From: Gammaproteobacteria bacterium
GTDB taxonomy: Bacteria; Pseudomonadota; Gammaproteobacteria; Pseudomonadales; Halieaceae
Direction: 5' to 3'
Assembly: GCA_024742415.1 (NCBI GenBank)
Contig: JANSYN010000016.1
Coordinates: 28,579 to 92,578 of the forward strand
DNA length: 64,000 bases
Positions 20,724 through 30,798 of the stretch are shown piece after piece. The notes under the pieces are model-generated. The model did no database searches and was not told the DNA's origin. It saw only the letters and a list, made by a program, of their open reading frames with translations. Made by a program: the position numbers and the translations under genes. The number at the start of each line of letters is the position of its first letter. Position 1 is the stretch's first letter.

Positions 20724-22247
20724 GAGTTTGCCGTGCGGCCTTCGCTGTAAGCGCGCTTCACAGCAGCGTCGCCCGCGAGCGAGGGCGCGTCAGCCTCCAG
20801 CGGTTTCAGGGCGAGGTTGGCATAGGCGTAAACAACAGCGATTAAAGGGCACAGTAAATTGAAAAACGCATAGGGCGCATAACTGAACGTTGCCACGCCC
20901 AGTGTTGCCGACATGTAGGCACCGCAGGTGTTCCATGGAATCAGCACCGAGGTCAGCGTGGCGGAATCCTCAAGCGTGCGCGATAAATTCAACCGCGACA
21001 GGCCCATATCCTCGTAGGCGTTCTTATACATCCTGCCAGGTAGCGCTACCGCGATGAACTGATCGGCTGCGAGGATATTTGTACCCAGGCAGGTAACAAT
21101 CGTGGTCGCCACCAGCGAGCCCGCCCCCTTCACACCGCGCAGGGCAAGCGCCAACAGATAGGACAATATCCCCGTCCAGAATACCGCCAAAACCCAGCGC
21201 GCAGAGGATCAACCACACTGTGTTGAGCATACTGCTCATGCCGCCCTTGCTCAGCAGGGCATCGAGAAACTCGTTCCCGCTGTTTGAGACATAACCGTCA
21301 AAGAGGCTGATCCATATGCCCTTGAGCAGCAGCAGGGGCTCGCCCAGATCAGTAGGGCCGCTCGCCAGTGCAATCACCGCGGGGCGCTGGAACACCAGCG
21401 CAAAGACCGCGCCAATCAGTGCGCTGGCAACAATGGCCGGATATGCCGGCGAACGCTTGAACACCAGGGCCAGCATGATTACCAGCGGCAACAGCAAGTG
21501 GATACCGATATCAAACTGCGCGGTCATGGCCGCCTGCAGTTCACTAATTTCCTGTGGGGCCGCGGCACTTGAACTGCCAATCAGCCAAAAGGCGATCAAC
21601 GCCAACACAATGCTCGGCACGGTTGTCCACAGCATATGGCGAATGTGGTCGAACAGGTCGACGCCGGTTGCGGCAGCGGCCAGGTTCGTGGTGTCTGACA
21701 ACGGCGAGAGTTTGTCACCGAAGTAAGCGCCAGAGATGATCGCACCGGCGGTAATGGCCGGTGACAGGTCAAAGCTCCCCGCGATCCCCATCAAACCAAT
21801 GCCCAGAGTGCCAGCCACCGTCCAGGAACTGCCGATACTGATGGCCACCACGGCGCAAATAATGACGCAGGCCGCGTAAAAAATACTCGGATCCAGTACC
21901 TCCACGCCGTAGTAGATCATGGCCGGAACGGTGCCGCTGAGTATCCAGGTGCCGATGAGCATGCCCACCGACAGTAGAATCATGATGGGCGCCAGGCCTA
22001 CGGCTATGCCATCAATAATGCCCTGCTGTGCTTCTGACCAGGGAATGCCTACACGCTTGCCGACCATCGCCGCAACGCACGCGGCAAGGATCAATGCAAT
22101 CTGGTTAGCGCCGAAGGAAGAGTCTGCGCCAAACAGATACACAGAACTCGCCAGCAGCGCCACCAGCAGTACGATTGGCGTAAAGGCTAGCAGGGGCGTC
22201 AGTGGCGTTGTCGAGCACTGCGCCTGGCCTGAATCGGATTTTTCCAT
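20720..22247 (-). pseudogene. nhaC: NhaC-type Na+/H+ antiporter, interrupted by a frameshift
   Basis: Two overlapping frames together encode a complete NhaC-family antiporter. The first (from the ATG at 22247) covers about 360 residues with typical helices and ends in-family at ALGFGGILD. The second frame resumes with GILSYLLALAL and carries the C-terminal signature CLGTNILAADQF and PGRMYK through to the stop at 20720. The switch lies at 21170-21180, next to a G4 run on the coding strand; one extra base, or a 2- or 5-base loss, would explain it. Both halves are otherwise free of stops, so the lesion is recent or a sequencing/assembly error. If the gene is intact, it exports Na+ in exchange for H+. 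Confidence 0.82.
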
Positions 22248-22554
22248 CGAAAGGTGTTGAACCCTGGTCGTTTCGTTAAACGTGGCAAGCGCCGTGCACT
22301 CCGCGCAGCGCAGCCAGAACTGAACGCCCGCGCCGGCCTGCGCCTGGCCAGTGCAACGGCAATACACTGTGCACCGTGGACACCGATGTCTGCCCTTACC
22401 GTTATTATTGCAGCTGCGCGCGCCAGCAGGCAGCAGCGCTGCTTTCGAGCATGCCTGAAATTTACGCGCCGGTACAGCGTGCGCCTGAAAAGCACACACA
22501 CCAGCAGCCGTGCGTCTGACTTTCATGCGGGCTTCGCGTAGCATGCTCGATGCA
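22248..22554. other. Divergent intergenic region between nhaC and the FAN1-like gene
   Basis: About 300 bp that should hold the two divergent promoters. No convincing promoter boxes, structured RNA or small gene were found. Confidence 0.5.
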
Positions 22555-24258
22555 ATGACCAGTATCACGCCAGCCAACCTTTCGCCTTACTACTACAGGG
22601 ATAACTTCCTGCGGCTGTGTGAGAGCGTCGAGGGCCAGTACGGCGATTTGCTCAGTGAATCGGAGCAACATTTCCTGCAAACGATTCGGCAAGTGCCCTT
22701 CGAGGCGCAGTGCCTGTACGTTCGATTAGTGTCGCGCTCTGCAAACTGGTTTCGCGAGAGCCAGCTCAACTACCAGGAACTGGGTGATACCGCAGGCGCG
22801 CTGGACGATCTGCTAGAGGCAGGGCTGCTTGCCTGCGCGACGCAGCTGAGCCTGGAGGACGCAGCGAAGCTCTTTACGGTGGCTGAACTGCGTGCGGGCT
22901 TTGCCAGTCACATTCACGCAGCAGGTCAGGCCAGCGGTCAGGCCCATTCACGCACCCTGCGTAAAAGTGACCTGCTCAATCTGCTTGAAACACTGGCGCT
23001 GCCTGCAACAGAAGTCGCAAGGGCGCTACAGAGCTGCGACCCGGGGCGCTGGGTCACGCCGGTGTCGCAGGCCCATGTGGCATTGCTGCAACTTCTGTTT
23101 TTTGGCAATCGCTACCAGAGCCTGACTGATTTTATCCTGCAGGATATCGGCGTCGTCACCTACTACCCCTATGCACTGTCGCGCGAGCGTCGCCTGTTTC
23201 CCAATCGGGCGGCCCTGGATGAACACATATTGTGCCTGGCGCTGATGGACGAATACTATGCACGACTACAGGCAGACGACAGCGCGGGTTTACTTGAGCT
23301 GGCCGCACTGGCCCTGCAGCAGCGCCTGGCTCACGCTTCCAGCATGAAACGCTGGAGCGCACTGTGCAACAGGCTGGGGCGGGAGCTGGAACGCCGACAG
23401 GCGCCAACGCTCGCACTGGCATTGTACGAGCAAAGCCACCGCCACCCGGCGCGCGAGCGTCGTGCACGCATCCTCGAACAGCAAGGCGAGCACGCCGCGG
23501 CACTGCGGTTGTGCCAGGACATGCTGGCAGCCCCGTGGTGTGAGGCAGAAGTCGACAACGCCACACGCATTGCCGCAAGATTGCAGCGCAAGCTGGGTGC
23601 CGCTGCGGTCAAACGGCCTGTGGATACCTTTGATGAGCTGCGCCTGCAGTTGGCGCCTTGTGCGCTTTCGGTCGAATCCCTTGTTGCGCACCATCTTGGG
23701 CCAGACTGGCACTGTGTCCGCGTGGTTGAAAACCGCCTCATGAACACCCTGTTTGCACTGGCCTTCTGGGAGCAGATTTTTGCCCCCCTGCCGGGCGCCT
23801 TCAGTCACCCTTACCAGTCGATACCACACGACATGTACAGCGCCGATTTCTACACCAGTCGCAAGGCGATGCTCGAACAGCGCATCGATGAGCTGGCCAC
23901 CGGTGATCTCACTGCAATACTGGTCAGCGCCTACCACCAATACCACAACTACCAATGCCGCTGGCTGCATCCGCGCGCCGTTGACGCACAGCTGGTGGCC
24001 GACGCCTGCACCGCGATACCCGCGCAGGACCTGATCGCGATCTGGCGACGCATGCTGTTTGATCCGAAAGAAAACCGCCGCGGGCTGCCCGATCTACTGG
24101 CGCTGGGTACGCGCGCCGGCGACTACTGCATGATCGAAGTGAAGGCGCCCGGTGACCGCCTGCAGGACCACCAAAAACGCTGGCTGCGTTTTTTCCAGCG
24201 CCAGGGCATTCCCGCGCAGGTTGCCTGGGTGGAGTGGCGGGACCCCGACGATGACTGA
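22555..24258 (+). CDS. FAN1-like structure-specific nuclease (VRR-NUC domain)
   Basis: A 567-residue bacterial homologue of human FAN1, a 5'-flap and interstrand-crosslink repair nuclease. The C-terminal VRR-NUC domain (about 505-560) has the PD-(D/E)xK residues: D513 in RGLPDLL and E528-V-K530 in MIEVKAPGD. The N-terminal region (YYYRDNFLRLC onward) matches the SAP-like DNA-binding part and the middle is helical and TPR-like. The ATG at 22555 was preferred; an in-frame ATG at 22543 would add four residues. It overlaps the following helicase gene by 8 bp, so the two are translationally coupled and presumably act together. Confidence 0.88.
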   Translation: MTSITPANLSPYYYRDNFLRLCESVEGQYGDLLSESEQHFLQTIRQVPFEAQCLYVRLVSRSANWFRESQLNYQELGDTAGALDDLLEAGLLACATQLSLEDAAKLFTVAELRAGFASHIHAAGQASGQAHSRTLRKSDLLNLLETLALPATEVARALQSCDPGRWVTPVSQAHVALLQLLFFGNRYQSLTDFILQDIGVVTYYPYALSRERRLFPNRAALDEHILCLALMDEYYARLQADDSAGLLELAALALQQRLAHASSMKRWSALCNRLGRELERRQAPTLALALYEQSHRHPARERRARILEQQGEHAAALRLCQDMLAAPWCEAEVDNATRIAARLQRKLGAAAVKRPVDTFDELRLQLAPCALSVESLVAHHLGPDWHCVRVVENRLMNTLFALAFWEQIFAPLPGAFSHPYQSIPHDMYSADFYTSRKAMLEQRIDELATGDLTAILVSAYHQYHNYQCRWLHPRAVDAQLVADACTAIPAQDLIAIWRRMLFDPKENRRGLPDLLALGTRAGDYCMIEVKAPGDRLQDHQKRWLRFFQRQGIPAQVAWVEWRDPDDD

Positions 24259-26584
24259 GATCCGTGTGGCGGTGCGGGACCTGGTGAATTTCTGTCACCG
24301 CAGCGGCGACATCGACACCCGCTTTACACCATCGCCAAGCGGTGCCCAGGGCATTGCCGGCCACCAGCGGCTCTACGCAAGGCGCGCAGCCGCTTACCAG
24401 CCCGAGTACCCGGTGCGACTGACACGCCAGTTTGGCAGCGCAACCCTGCAACTGACCGGCCGCGCCGATGGCTACGACGCAGAAGCCGGGCTAGTCGAAG
24501 AAATCAAAACCTGTCGCGTGGCAGCTACAAGTATTCCCGCGTCGGTTACCAACCTGCACTGGGCGCAAGGCATCGTTTATGGTGCGCTGATCGCCATGGA
24601 ACATGACTTGCCATCGCTGAACGTAAAAGTGACCTGGCTGAATATCGATTCCGATGAAGAGCACAGCGAGCAGCAAAGCTGGTCACGGCAGGCGCTGGAG
24701 GATTTTCTCGACGCCGCGCTGCTGCGCTTTTCCCAGTGGCTGGCGCAGCTGCAAGTACTGCAGGAAGCGCGCAACCGCAGCCTGCAAACGCTGGGCTTCC
24801 CACATGGCGAATTTCGCGCCGGTCAGCGCGACATCGCCGAACTGGTCTACAAATGTATCGACCAGGCCGGGCAGTTACTGGTGGAGGCGCCCACAGGTAT
24901 CGGCAAAACCGCGGCGGTGCTGTATCCGGCACTGAAAGCACTGGGCATGGGCAAGCATGACAAGATCATATTCACGACGGCCAAAACCGTTGGCCGCATC
25001 GCCGCAGAGAACACGCTGGAGCAACTGCGCAATAGCGGCTTTAGCGGACAAGCGCTCACACTAACCGCCCGGGAGCGCGTGTGCTTCTCGCCGGGCAAGG
25101 CCTGTCACGGTGACGACTGCCCCTTTGCGCGCCAGTACTACGACAAGCTACCGGCGGCAATGGACGCCGCGCTGCAGCAGCCCACCCTGGCGCGGGAGAA
25201 CATCGAGCAGGTCGCCAGGGCGCACGAGGTCTGCCCCTACGAGCTGGCCCGTGACCTGCTGCCCTGGGTCGATGTAATGATCGCGGACGTGCACTATGTT
25301 TACAGCCTCCAGGGCATACTGACCAGTGCTATGCAGGCGGATCAGCAGCGCTGGAGCGTATTGATCGACGAGGCACACAACCTTCCCGATCGGGCGCGCG
25401 GGATGTTCAGCGCCCATTTCATGAAATCCAGATTGATGCTGGCGAAAAAAGGCGCGCCGACCCGCATCGGCAAAGCCCTCAACCGTGTCAATCGGGCCCT
25501 GCTAAAGCTGCAGGAGACGCACCTCAAGCACACCGGGTTTTACAGCGTCGGGGCGCTACCGGAGGCGCTGCTGTACAGCCTGGCAGATTTTTGCAGCACC
25601 ACGTCCGAGGCGCTGGGTGAAGAGCCAACGTTTTTGACGCGCCTGCCAGTGCTGATGGACGTGTTCTTTGACGCGCTGCACTTTGCGCGGGTGGCCGAAC
25701 ACTGGGGCGAAGACTTCCGGCTGCAATTGACGCGCAGCAGCGCCAGGCAGAGCCTGGTCGTCACCCTGAACTGTCTCGATCCCGCACGCCTGCTCAGGCA
25801 GCGACAGCTGCCGGTTCACGCGGTTGTGGCGTTTTCGGCAACGCTAGCGCCAACGACCTGGGCACGCGACCGCATCGGCCTGGACGACGGTGCCGTCTGC
25901 CTGCGCAGCCCTTCGCCATTCAAGCCACAGCAATTGTCGGTTCATATCAAGACGGACCTGGACACGCGCTACCGCAGCCGGGAATCCACGCTGCCGGCAC
26001 TCGCACTTGCCGTCAGCCAGTGGCTGCAGCAGACACCGGGCAACTGCCTGGTGTATTTCCCGTCCTACCGCTACCTCAATGACTGTCTCGAGCGGCTGCA
26101 AGGGCGGCTGCTGTCGAGACAGCTGTGGGTGCAGGCACCTGGCCAGTCGGACGAGGCGCGCGGCGAACTCCTGCAGCAGCTCGAGGCACGCAGCGATGTT
26201 GTGGCTTTCTGCATTCTGGGCGGAGCACTGGGCGAGGGCATTGACCTGCCCGGAGACCAGCTCTCCAGCGTGGTCGTGGTTGGGGTTGGCATGCCCGCCG
26301 TCAACGCGGATACCCGTGAGTTGCAGCGCTGGTACGAGTCCAGCGGCAAGCCCGGTTTCGAATACACCTTCCTTTATCCCGGTATGCAGAAAATCGCGCA
26401 GGCCCTGGGCCGTGTTGTTCGCAACATTGATGACCACGGCCACGCACTGCTCATTGATACCCGCTACCAGGAAGCGGGCTACCGCAACCTGCTGCCGCCC
26501 TGGTGGGAATACCACCTGCAACCGCCTACCGTGACCCCCACCCCCCTGGGGGGCACCGCCCCCGGCGAGGCGCTGGAGAACTAA
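24251..26584 (+). CDS. XPD/DinG-like Fe-S helicase with N-terminal PD-(D/E)xK nuclease domain
   Basis: A 777-residue fusion. Residues 1-120 resemble a RecB/Cas4-type nuclease: D73 (GRADG), E84-I-K86 and Q106-x3-Y110. A superfamily 2 Rad3/XPD helicase follows: Walker A EAPTGIGKT (212-220), four cysteines for a 4Fe-4S cluster (278, 285, 290, 328), DEAH box (373-376), and the C-terminal motif QALGRVVRN. Such enzymes unwind DNA 5'-3'. The start codon lies within the end of the FAN1-like gene. A role in repair of crosslinks, flaps or stalled forks is inferred from the partner. Confidence 0.87.
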   Translation: MTEIRVAVRDLVNFCHRSGDIDTRFTPSPSGAQGIAGHQRLYARRAAAYQPEYPVRLTRQFGSATLQLTGRADGYDAEAGLVEEIKTCRVAATSIPASVTNLHWAQGIVYGALIAMEHDLPSLNVKVTWLNIDSDEEHSEQQSWSRQALEDFLDAALLRFSQWLAQLQVLQEARNRSLQTLGFPHGEFRAGQRDIAELVYKCIDQAGQLLVEAPTGIGKTAAVLYPALKALGMGKHDKIIFTTAKTVGRIAAENTLEQLRNSGFSGQALTLTARERVCFSPGKACHGDDCPFARQYYDKLPAAMDAALQQPTLARENIEQVARAHEVCPYELARDLLPWVDVMIADVHYVYSLQGILTSAMQADQQRWSVLIDEAHNLPDRARGMFSAHFMKSRLMLAKKGAPTRIGKALNRVNRALLKLQETHLKHTGFYSVGALPEALLYSLADFCSTTSEALGEEPTFLTRLPVLMDVFFDALHFARVAEHWGEDFRLQLTRSSARQSLVVTLNCLDPARLLRQRQLPVHAVVAFSATLAPTTWARDRIGLDDGAVCLRSPSPFKPQQLSVHIKTDLDTRYRSRESTLPALALAVSQWLQQTPGNCLVYFPSYRYLNDCLERLQGRLLSRQLWVQAPGQSDEARGELLQQLEARSDVVAFCILGGALGEGIDLPGDQLSSVVVVGVGMPAVNADTRELQRWYESSGKPGFEYTFLYPGMQKIAQALGRVVRNIDDHGHALLIDTRYQEAGYRNLLPPWWEYHLQPPTVTPTPLGGTAPGEALEN

Positions 26585-26710
26585 CCACCGACTACTGAAC
26601 GGGCCCGACAGGCGCCCGGAGCGCCTCTGGGCACCGCGCATACTGCCTGTTTTTTGATCGATTGTTAGGACATTGCGAACTATCCGTCAATGTTTCGATG
26701 CGCTGTCTCG

Positions 26711-26719
26711 TGTGATAAT
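26711..26719 (+). promoter_or_regulatory. Possible extended -10 promoter element of pntAA-pntAB-pntB
   Basis: TGTGATAAT fits an extended -10 box (TGnTATAAT) in the 295-bp gap before pntAA; the -35 region (TGTTTC-like) is weak. It would give a leader of about 155 nt. Nothing else was recognised in this gap. Confidence 0.35.
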
Positions 26720-26879
26720 CTCCCGCCCCTGCCTTGCACAGCGGCGGTTCGCCCGCCTTCCAAGCAGCCCAGAAATACTGCCTCCTTTAGGTAAAAACAG
26801 GCAAAAAGATAACAATTCCGGCGATCTGGGCAGATTCGCCGACTGCAAACATGACACTGGTTCAGGGAGTACACACCGT

Positions 26880-28022
26880 ATGCGTATCGCCATTCCCAAG
26901 GAAACACATCCGGGAGAAAACAGGGTACCCATCATACCCGCAGATGTTAAAAAGCTGGTCAAGATTGGCGCAGACGTCGTCATCGAACACGACATGGGTG
27001 CCGGCTCCGGTTACACCAACGACGACTACACAGAAGCCGGCGCCACCGTTTCGATGGATCGCGACGCCCTGTTCAGCGGCGCCGACCTGCTGCTGCGTTT
27101 ACGCAAGCCAGACATCGCAGAGATCGCCCAGATGAAAGAGGGTGCAATCCACATCAGCTACCTGGACCCGTTCAACGAGCATGCGCTGGTCAACGCCTTC
27201 AAAGAGGCAAAAGTGACCGCCATCAGCATGGAGATGATCCCCAGAACCACCCGCAGCCAGAAAATGGATGCCCTTAGCTCACAGGCCAACCTGGCCGGCT
27301 ACGTGATGGTGATTCAGGCCGCATCGCACCTGCCACGCATCTTCCCGATGATGATGACACCCGCCGGCACACTCAAGCCCGCGAATGTGTTTGTTATCGG
27401 CGCTGGCGTTGCCGGCCTGCAGGCTATTGCCACCGCCAAGCGCCTGGGCGCGAAAGTCACCGCCTTTGATACCCGCCCGGTGGTTGCCGAACAGGTGCAA
27501 TCACTGGGCGCGAAGTTCCTGGAGATCGACCTGGGTGAAACCGGCGAGACCGCCGGCGGTTACGCCAAGGAACTGACCCCGGAGCAGGTGGAGATACAGC
27601 GTCAGGCACAAAAGGACGTCATCGCAAAATCCGATGTAGTGATCACCACGGCCCAGGTTTTTGGGCGCAAGCCGCCCGTGCTGGTCACCAAAGACATGGT
27701 CGAGGGCATGGCTCCGGGCTCGGTGATCGTTGATATGGCGGCCGAGACTGGTGGCAACGTTGAGGGCTCGGTTCCCAACGAGACCATCACCGTTAATGGT
27801 GTCACGATCATTGGCCTGGGCAACCTTGCCGGCGAAGTGGCAAAAGACGCCAGCCAGATGTATTCCTCCAACCTCTTCAACCTGGTTGATGACAGCTGGG
27901 ACGAAGAATCAAAAGCGTTCGTCATCGACTTCGAACACGACATTTTGCCCGGCTGCATCATCACGCACGCCGGCGAAGTGACCAACGAAACCATCAAAAA
28001 TATTCTGGAAGGAGGTGCTTAA
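26880..28022 (+). CDS. pntAA: NAD(P) transhydrogenase alpha subunit part 1 (NAD-binding domain I)
   Basis: Soluble NAD(H)-binding component of proton-translocating transhydrogenase, which drives NADPH formation from NADH with the proton gradient. The 380-residue protein starts MRIAIPKETHPGENRVP and has the AlaDH/PNT N-domain and a Rossmann domain with GAGVAGLQA. No membrane helix is present; E. coli carries these helices on the same polypeptide, whereas here they are encoded by the next gene. Stop codon lies just before the pntAB start and supplies its ribosome-binding site (GGAGGTG). Confidence 0.95.
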   Translation: MRIAIPKETHPGENRVPIIPADVKKLVKIGADVVIEHDMGAGSGYTNDDYTEAGATVSMDRDALFSGADLLLRLRKPDIAEIAQMKEGAIHISYLDPFNEHALVNAFKEAKVTAISMEMIPRTTRSQKMDALSSQANLAGYVMVIQAASHLPRIFPMMMTPAGTLKPANVFVIGAGVAGLQAIATAKRLGAKVTAFDTRPVVAEQVQSLGAKFLEIDLGETGETAGGYAKELTPEQVEIQRQAQKDVIAKSDVVITTAQVFGRKPPVLVTKDMVEGMAPGSVIVDMAAETGGNVEGSVPNETITVNGVTIIGLGNLAGEVAKDASQMYSSNLFNLVDDSWDEESKAFVIDFEHDILPGCIITHAGEVTNETIKNILEGGA

Positions 28023-28023
28023 C

Positions 28024-28335
28024 ATGATGACTGAAATTATATCTGAGCCGATACCTGCAGTCGTATTCCTCACATTCATTCTCATGCTGTCCATCTTCCT
28101 GGGCTTCGAATTGATCAATAAGGTCCCGGCAACGCTGCACACGCCGCTGATGTCGGGCGCCAACGCCATCTCGGGCATTACCGTGGTCGGCGCTATCAGC
28201 CTCGCGGGCAATGGTCATGGCGACCTCGCCCAGTGGCTGGGCGCAGGCGCCGTTGCACTGGCCTCTATCAACGTGGTCGGTGGTTATATGGTGACCGATC
28301 GCATGCTCGCCATGTTTAAAAAGAAGGAGGGCTAG
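28024..28335 (+). CDS. pntAB: NAD(P) transhydrogenase alpha subunit part 2 (membrane part)
   Basis: A 103-residue membrane protein with three to four predicted helices, corresponding to the C-terminal membrane domain of E. coli PntA. Contains FLGFELINKVPATLHTPLMS and GGYMVTDRMLAMF, both highly conserved in the family. The ATG at 28024 lies about 6 bp after GGAGGTG. An upstream GTG at 28015 would overlap pntAA and is less likely. Confidence 0.94.
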   Translation: MMTEIISEPIPAVVFLTFILMLSIFLGFELINKVPATLHTPLMSGANAISGITVVGAISLAGNGHGDLAQWLGAGAVALASINVVGGYMVTDRMLAMFKKKEG

Positions 28336-28341
28336 GGCGCC

Positions 28342-29697
28342 ATGGATACGCTTATTCAATTCGCCTATATCGTTTCAGCGGCGCTTTTTATTCTCGGCCT
28401 GAAACAACTCGGCTCTCCTGCCACGGCGCGGCGCGGCAATCTGATTTCATCCAGCGGCATGCTGCTGGCCATCATTGCCGCCCTGCTGGACCAGGGCATA
28501 GTGCAGTACCAATGGATCATCGTTGGTGTACTCGTTGGTGGCGCCATCGGTGCCGTCGTGGCGCGCATGGTCGAGATGACCTCCATGCCGGAGATGGTTG
28601 CACTGTTCAACGGCTTCGGTGGTATGGCCAGCCTGCTCGTTGGCTGGGCGGCGCTGTCGGATAACGCCTCGACCTTCACGCTGATCACTATCGTACTGTC
28701 CATACTTATCGGTGGACTGACCTTCACCGGCTCACTGGTTGCCTATGGCAAGCTCAGTGAGAAAATCAGCTCCGCAGCCGTGCAGTTCAGCGGCCAGCAG
28801 ATCGTCAACAGCGTGATTGTCCTGGGGATCCTGGGCAGCGCAGCCATGTTCTGCCTGGACCCGACCAACATCACCTGGCTCTTCGCCGTGATTGCACTGT
28901 CGCTGGTGTTCGGGGTGATGGCGGTCATTCCCATTGGCGGCGCCGACATGCCGGTGGTGATCTCGCTGCTGAACTCGTACTCCGGGCTTGCCGCCTGTGC
29001 TGCGGGCTTCGCGGTAGACAACAACATTCTTATTGTTGCCGGCTCTTTGGTGGGTGCATCGGGCATCATCCTTACCCAGATCATGTGTAAGGCGATGAAC
29101 CGCTCCCTGTCCAACGTCCTGTTCTCTGGATTCGGCAGTGGCAAAACAGAGGCGACCGTGGTCGAGGGCGAAATCAAGCCGATTTCTGCCGAAGACGCCT
29201 TCTACGTTCTGGAGGCCGCCTCCAGCGTGGCTATCATCCCCGGTTACGGTATGGCCGTAGCACAGGCACAGCACGTGGTTAAAGAACTGGCAGAGCTGCT
29301 GGAAGCCAATGGCGCCGAAGTCAACTTCGGCATCCATCCGGTTGCCGGGCGCATGCCAGGCCATATGAACGTGCTGCTGGCCGAGGCCGACGTACCCTAT
29401 GACCAGCTGCTGGAAATGGACGACATCAACCCGCGCATGGAAACCGTAGACGTGGCCATCGTCATTGGCGCCAACGACGTGGTGAACCCGGCGGCACGTG
29501 AAATCGAGTCGTCGCCCATCTATGGTATGCCCGTCATCAATGTCGACAGCGCGCGCACCGTGTTCGTGCTTAAGCGCTCCATGGCTTCGGGCTTTGCCGG
29601 CATCGAAAACCCGCTGTTCTACAAAGACAACACGCGCATGCTGTTTGGGGATGCAAAAGAGTCCATCAGTGGACTGGTGCGGGAATTCAACAGTTAG
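28342..29697 (+). CDS. pntB: NAD(P) transhydrogenase beta subunit
   Basis: A 451-residue protein with eight to nine membrane helices in the first half (proton channel, domain II) and the NADP(H)-binding domain III in the second, including IIPGYGMAVAQAQ and GRMPGHMNVLLAEA. With pntAA and pntAB it completes the enzyme. A strong terminator follows 24 bp after the stop codon. Confidence 0.96.
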   Translation: MDTLIQFAYIVSAALFILGLKQLGSPATARRGNLISSSGMLLAIIAALLDQGIVQYQWIIVGVLVGGAIGAVVARMVEMTSMPEMVALFNGFGGMASLLVGWAALSDNASTFTLITIVLSILIGGLTFTGSLVAYGKLSEKISSAAVQFSGQQIVNSVIVLGILGSAAMFCLDPTNITWLFAVIALSLVFGVMAVIPIGGADMPVVISLLNSYSGLAACAAGFAVDNNILIVAGSLVGASGIILTQIMCKAMNRSLSNVLFSGFGSGKTEATVVEGEIKPISAEDAFYVLEAASSVAIIPGYGMAVAQAQHVVKELAELLEANGAEVNFGIHPVAGRMPGHMNVLLAEADVPYDQLLEMDDINPRMETVDVAIVIGANDVVNPAAREIESSPIYGMPVINVDSARTVFVLKRSMASGFAGIENPLFYKDNTRMLFGDAKESISGLVREFNS

Positions 29698-29720
29698 GGC
29701 TGCTCTCGTGCGGCACACAG

Positions 29721-29748
29721 CGCCGGCCTTGGGGTCGGCGTTTTTTTT
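29721..29748 (+). terminator. Rho-independent terminator of the pnt operon
   Basis: Hairpin CGCCGGCC / GGTCGGCG (with one G-T pair and a small loop) directly followed by eight T residues (29741-29748), 24 bp after pntB. Confidence 0.9.
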
Positions 29749-29820
29749 GCCTGGAATTCCGTATCGGCAGCTCAGCAGCGCCTGCCGTTCAGTGGCATCC
29801 GCCACGACTTTCGCCGGGGC

Positions 29821-30774
29821 CTAGCTGGACTCCCAGGCAAAACTCAACACGTCACGCACATCCGTCACACCCAGCGCCACCATCAGCAGGCGATCCAGGC
29901 CCAGCGCCACCCCGCTACAGGGCGGCAGACCCGCCTGCAGCGCCTGCAGCAAATGCTCGTCGGGCGGGTGCTGCGGCAGGTCACGCGCGCTGCGTAGCGC
30001 AAGGTCTGCTGTAAACCGGTCGCGCTGCTCCTGCGCATCGGCCAGTTCCAGATACCCGTTGGCCAGTTCCACGCCCTGGACATACAACTCAAAGCGCTGC
30101 GCCACCCACACACCATCGCGGCAAGTCACCTGTGCCAGCGCCGCCTGCGAAGCCGGGTAGTCATAGACAAAGTGCAGGTGATCATCATTCAGGTACGGCT
30201 CAATGACGTGGCTCATCAACAGGTCGAGCCACACGTCTTTGTCGCCACTCATCGAGCTGACATCGACGTGCTCGTGCGCCAGTGACTGCAGTTGCTGCGC
30301 ACTGGCCCGCATGGGGTCTACCCCCAGAACTGCGTCGAAAAGCTCTCGATAGCGGTGCTGTTTGACCACACGCTGGCCCAGGCAGACCTGCACGAGTTCG
30401 GCGACCTCGTCCATCAGCTGATGATGATCAAAACCCGGTCGATACCACTCCAGCAGCGTGAACTCGGGATTGTGGCGCGCACCCACCTCGCCATCGCGAA
30501 AGGCATGCGTAATCTGGTAGATCGGATAGGGGTACGCGCAAAGTAGCCGCTTCATGCAGTACTCAGGAGAGGTTTGCAGAAACCGCGCCCGTGCAACCGA
30601 CTGGCCCTTGCGCACCGAAAAGGGCTCTATGGATGGGTCGGTGACGCCAGCACTGCAAAGCAGCGGGGTTTCTACTTCAAGTACATCGCGCTGCGAGAAA
30701 AACCCGCGAATGGTTGCCAGCATTGTGGCGCGATGGCGCAGGGCATCCAGGCTTGCTGTCGGTCGCCATGACAT
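29821..30774 (-). CDS. epmA: Elongation factor P lysine ligase (EpmA/PoxA/GenX)
   Basis: Paralogue of the class II lysyl-tRNA synthetase catalytic core that attaches (R)-beta-lysine to EF-P. The 317-residue protein lacks an anticodon-binding domain and shows class II motifs: motif 2 (FRDGEVGARHNPEFTLLEW) and motif 3 (GVALGLDRLLMVALG). It lies 24 bp downstream of efp on the same strand, a direct enzyme-substrate pairing. The partner aminomutase EpmB is not in the window. Confidence 0.95.
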   Translation of the reverse strand: MSWRPTASLDALRHRATMLATIRGFFSQRDVLEVETPLLCSAGVTDPSIEPFSVRKGQSVARARFLQTSPEYCMKRLLCAYPYPIYQITHAFRDGEVGARHNPEFTLLEWYRPGFDHHQLMDEVAELVQVCLGQRVVKQHRYRELFDAVLGVDPMRASAQQLQSLAHEHVDVSSMSGDKDVWLDLLMSHVIEPYLNDDHLHFVYDYPASQAALAQVTCRDGVWVAQRFELYVQGVELANGYLELADAQEQRDRFTADLALRSARDLPQHPPDEHLLQALQAGLPPCSGVALGLDRLLMVALGVTDVRDVLSFAWESS

Positions 30775-30798
30775 CGGTCAGACGGGGAGCGCGGCAAC

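Noticed and set aside
26517..26584. C/G-rich inverted sequence at the end of the helicase gene as a terminator
   Set aside because: It lies inside the coding region and is not followed by a T-run.
28732..29805. 357-codon open frame antisense to pntB
   Set aside because: It mirrors the GC-rich third-position pattern of pntB, has no recognisable domain and no ribosome-binding site.
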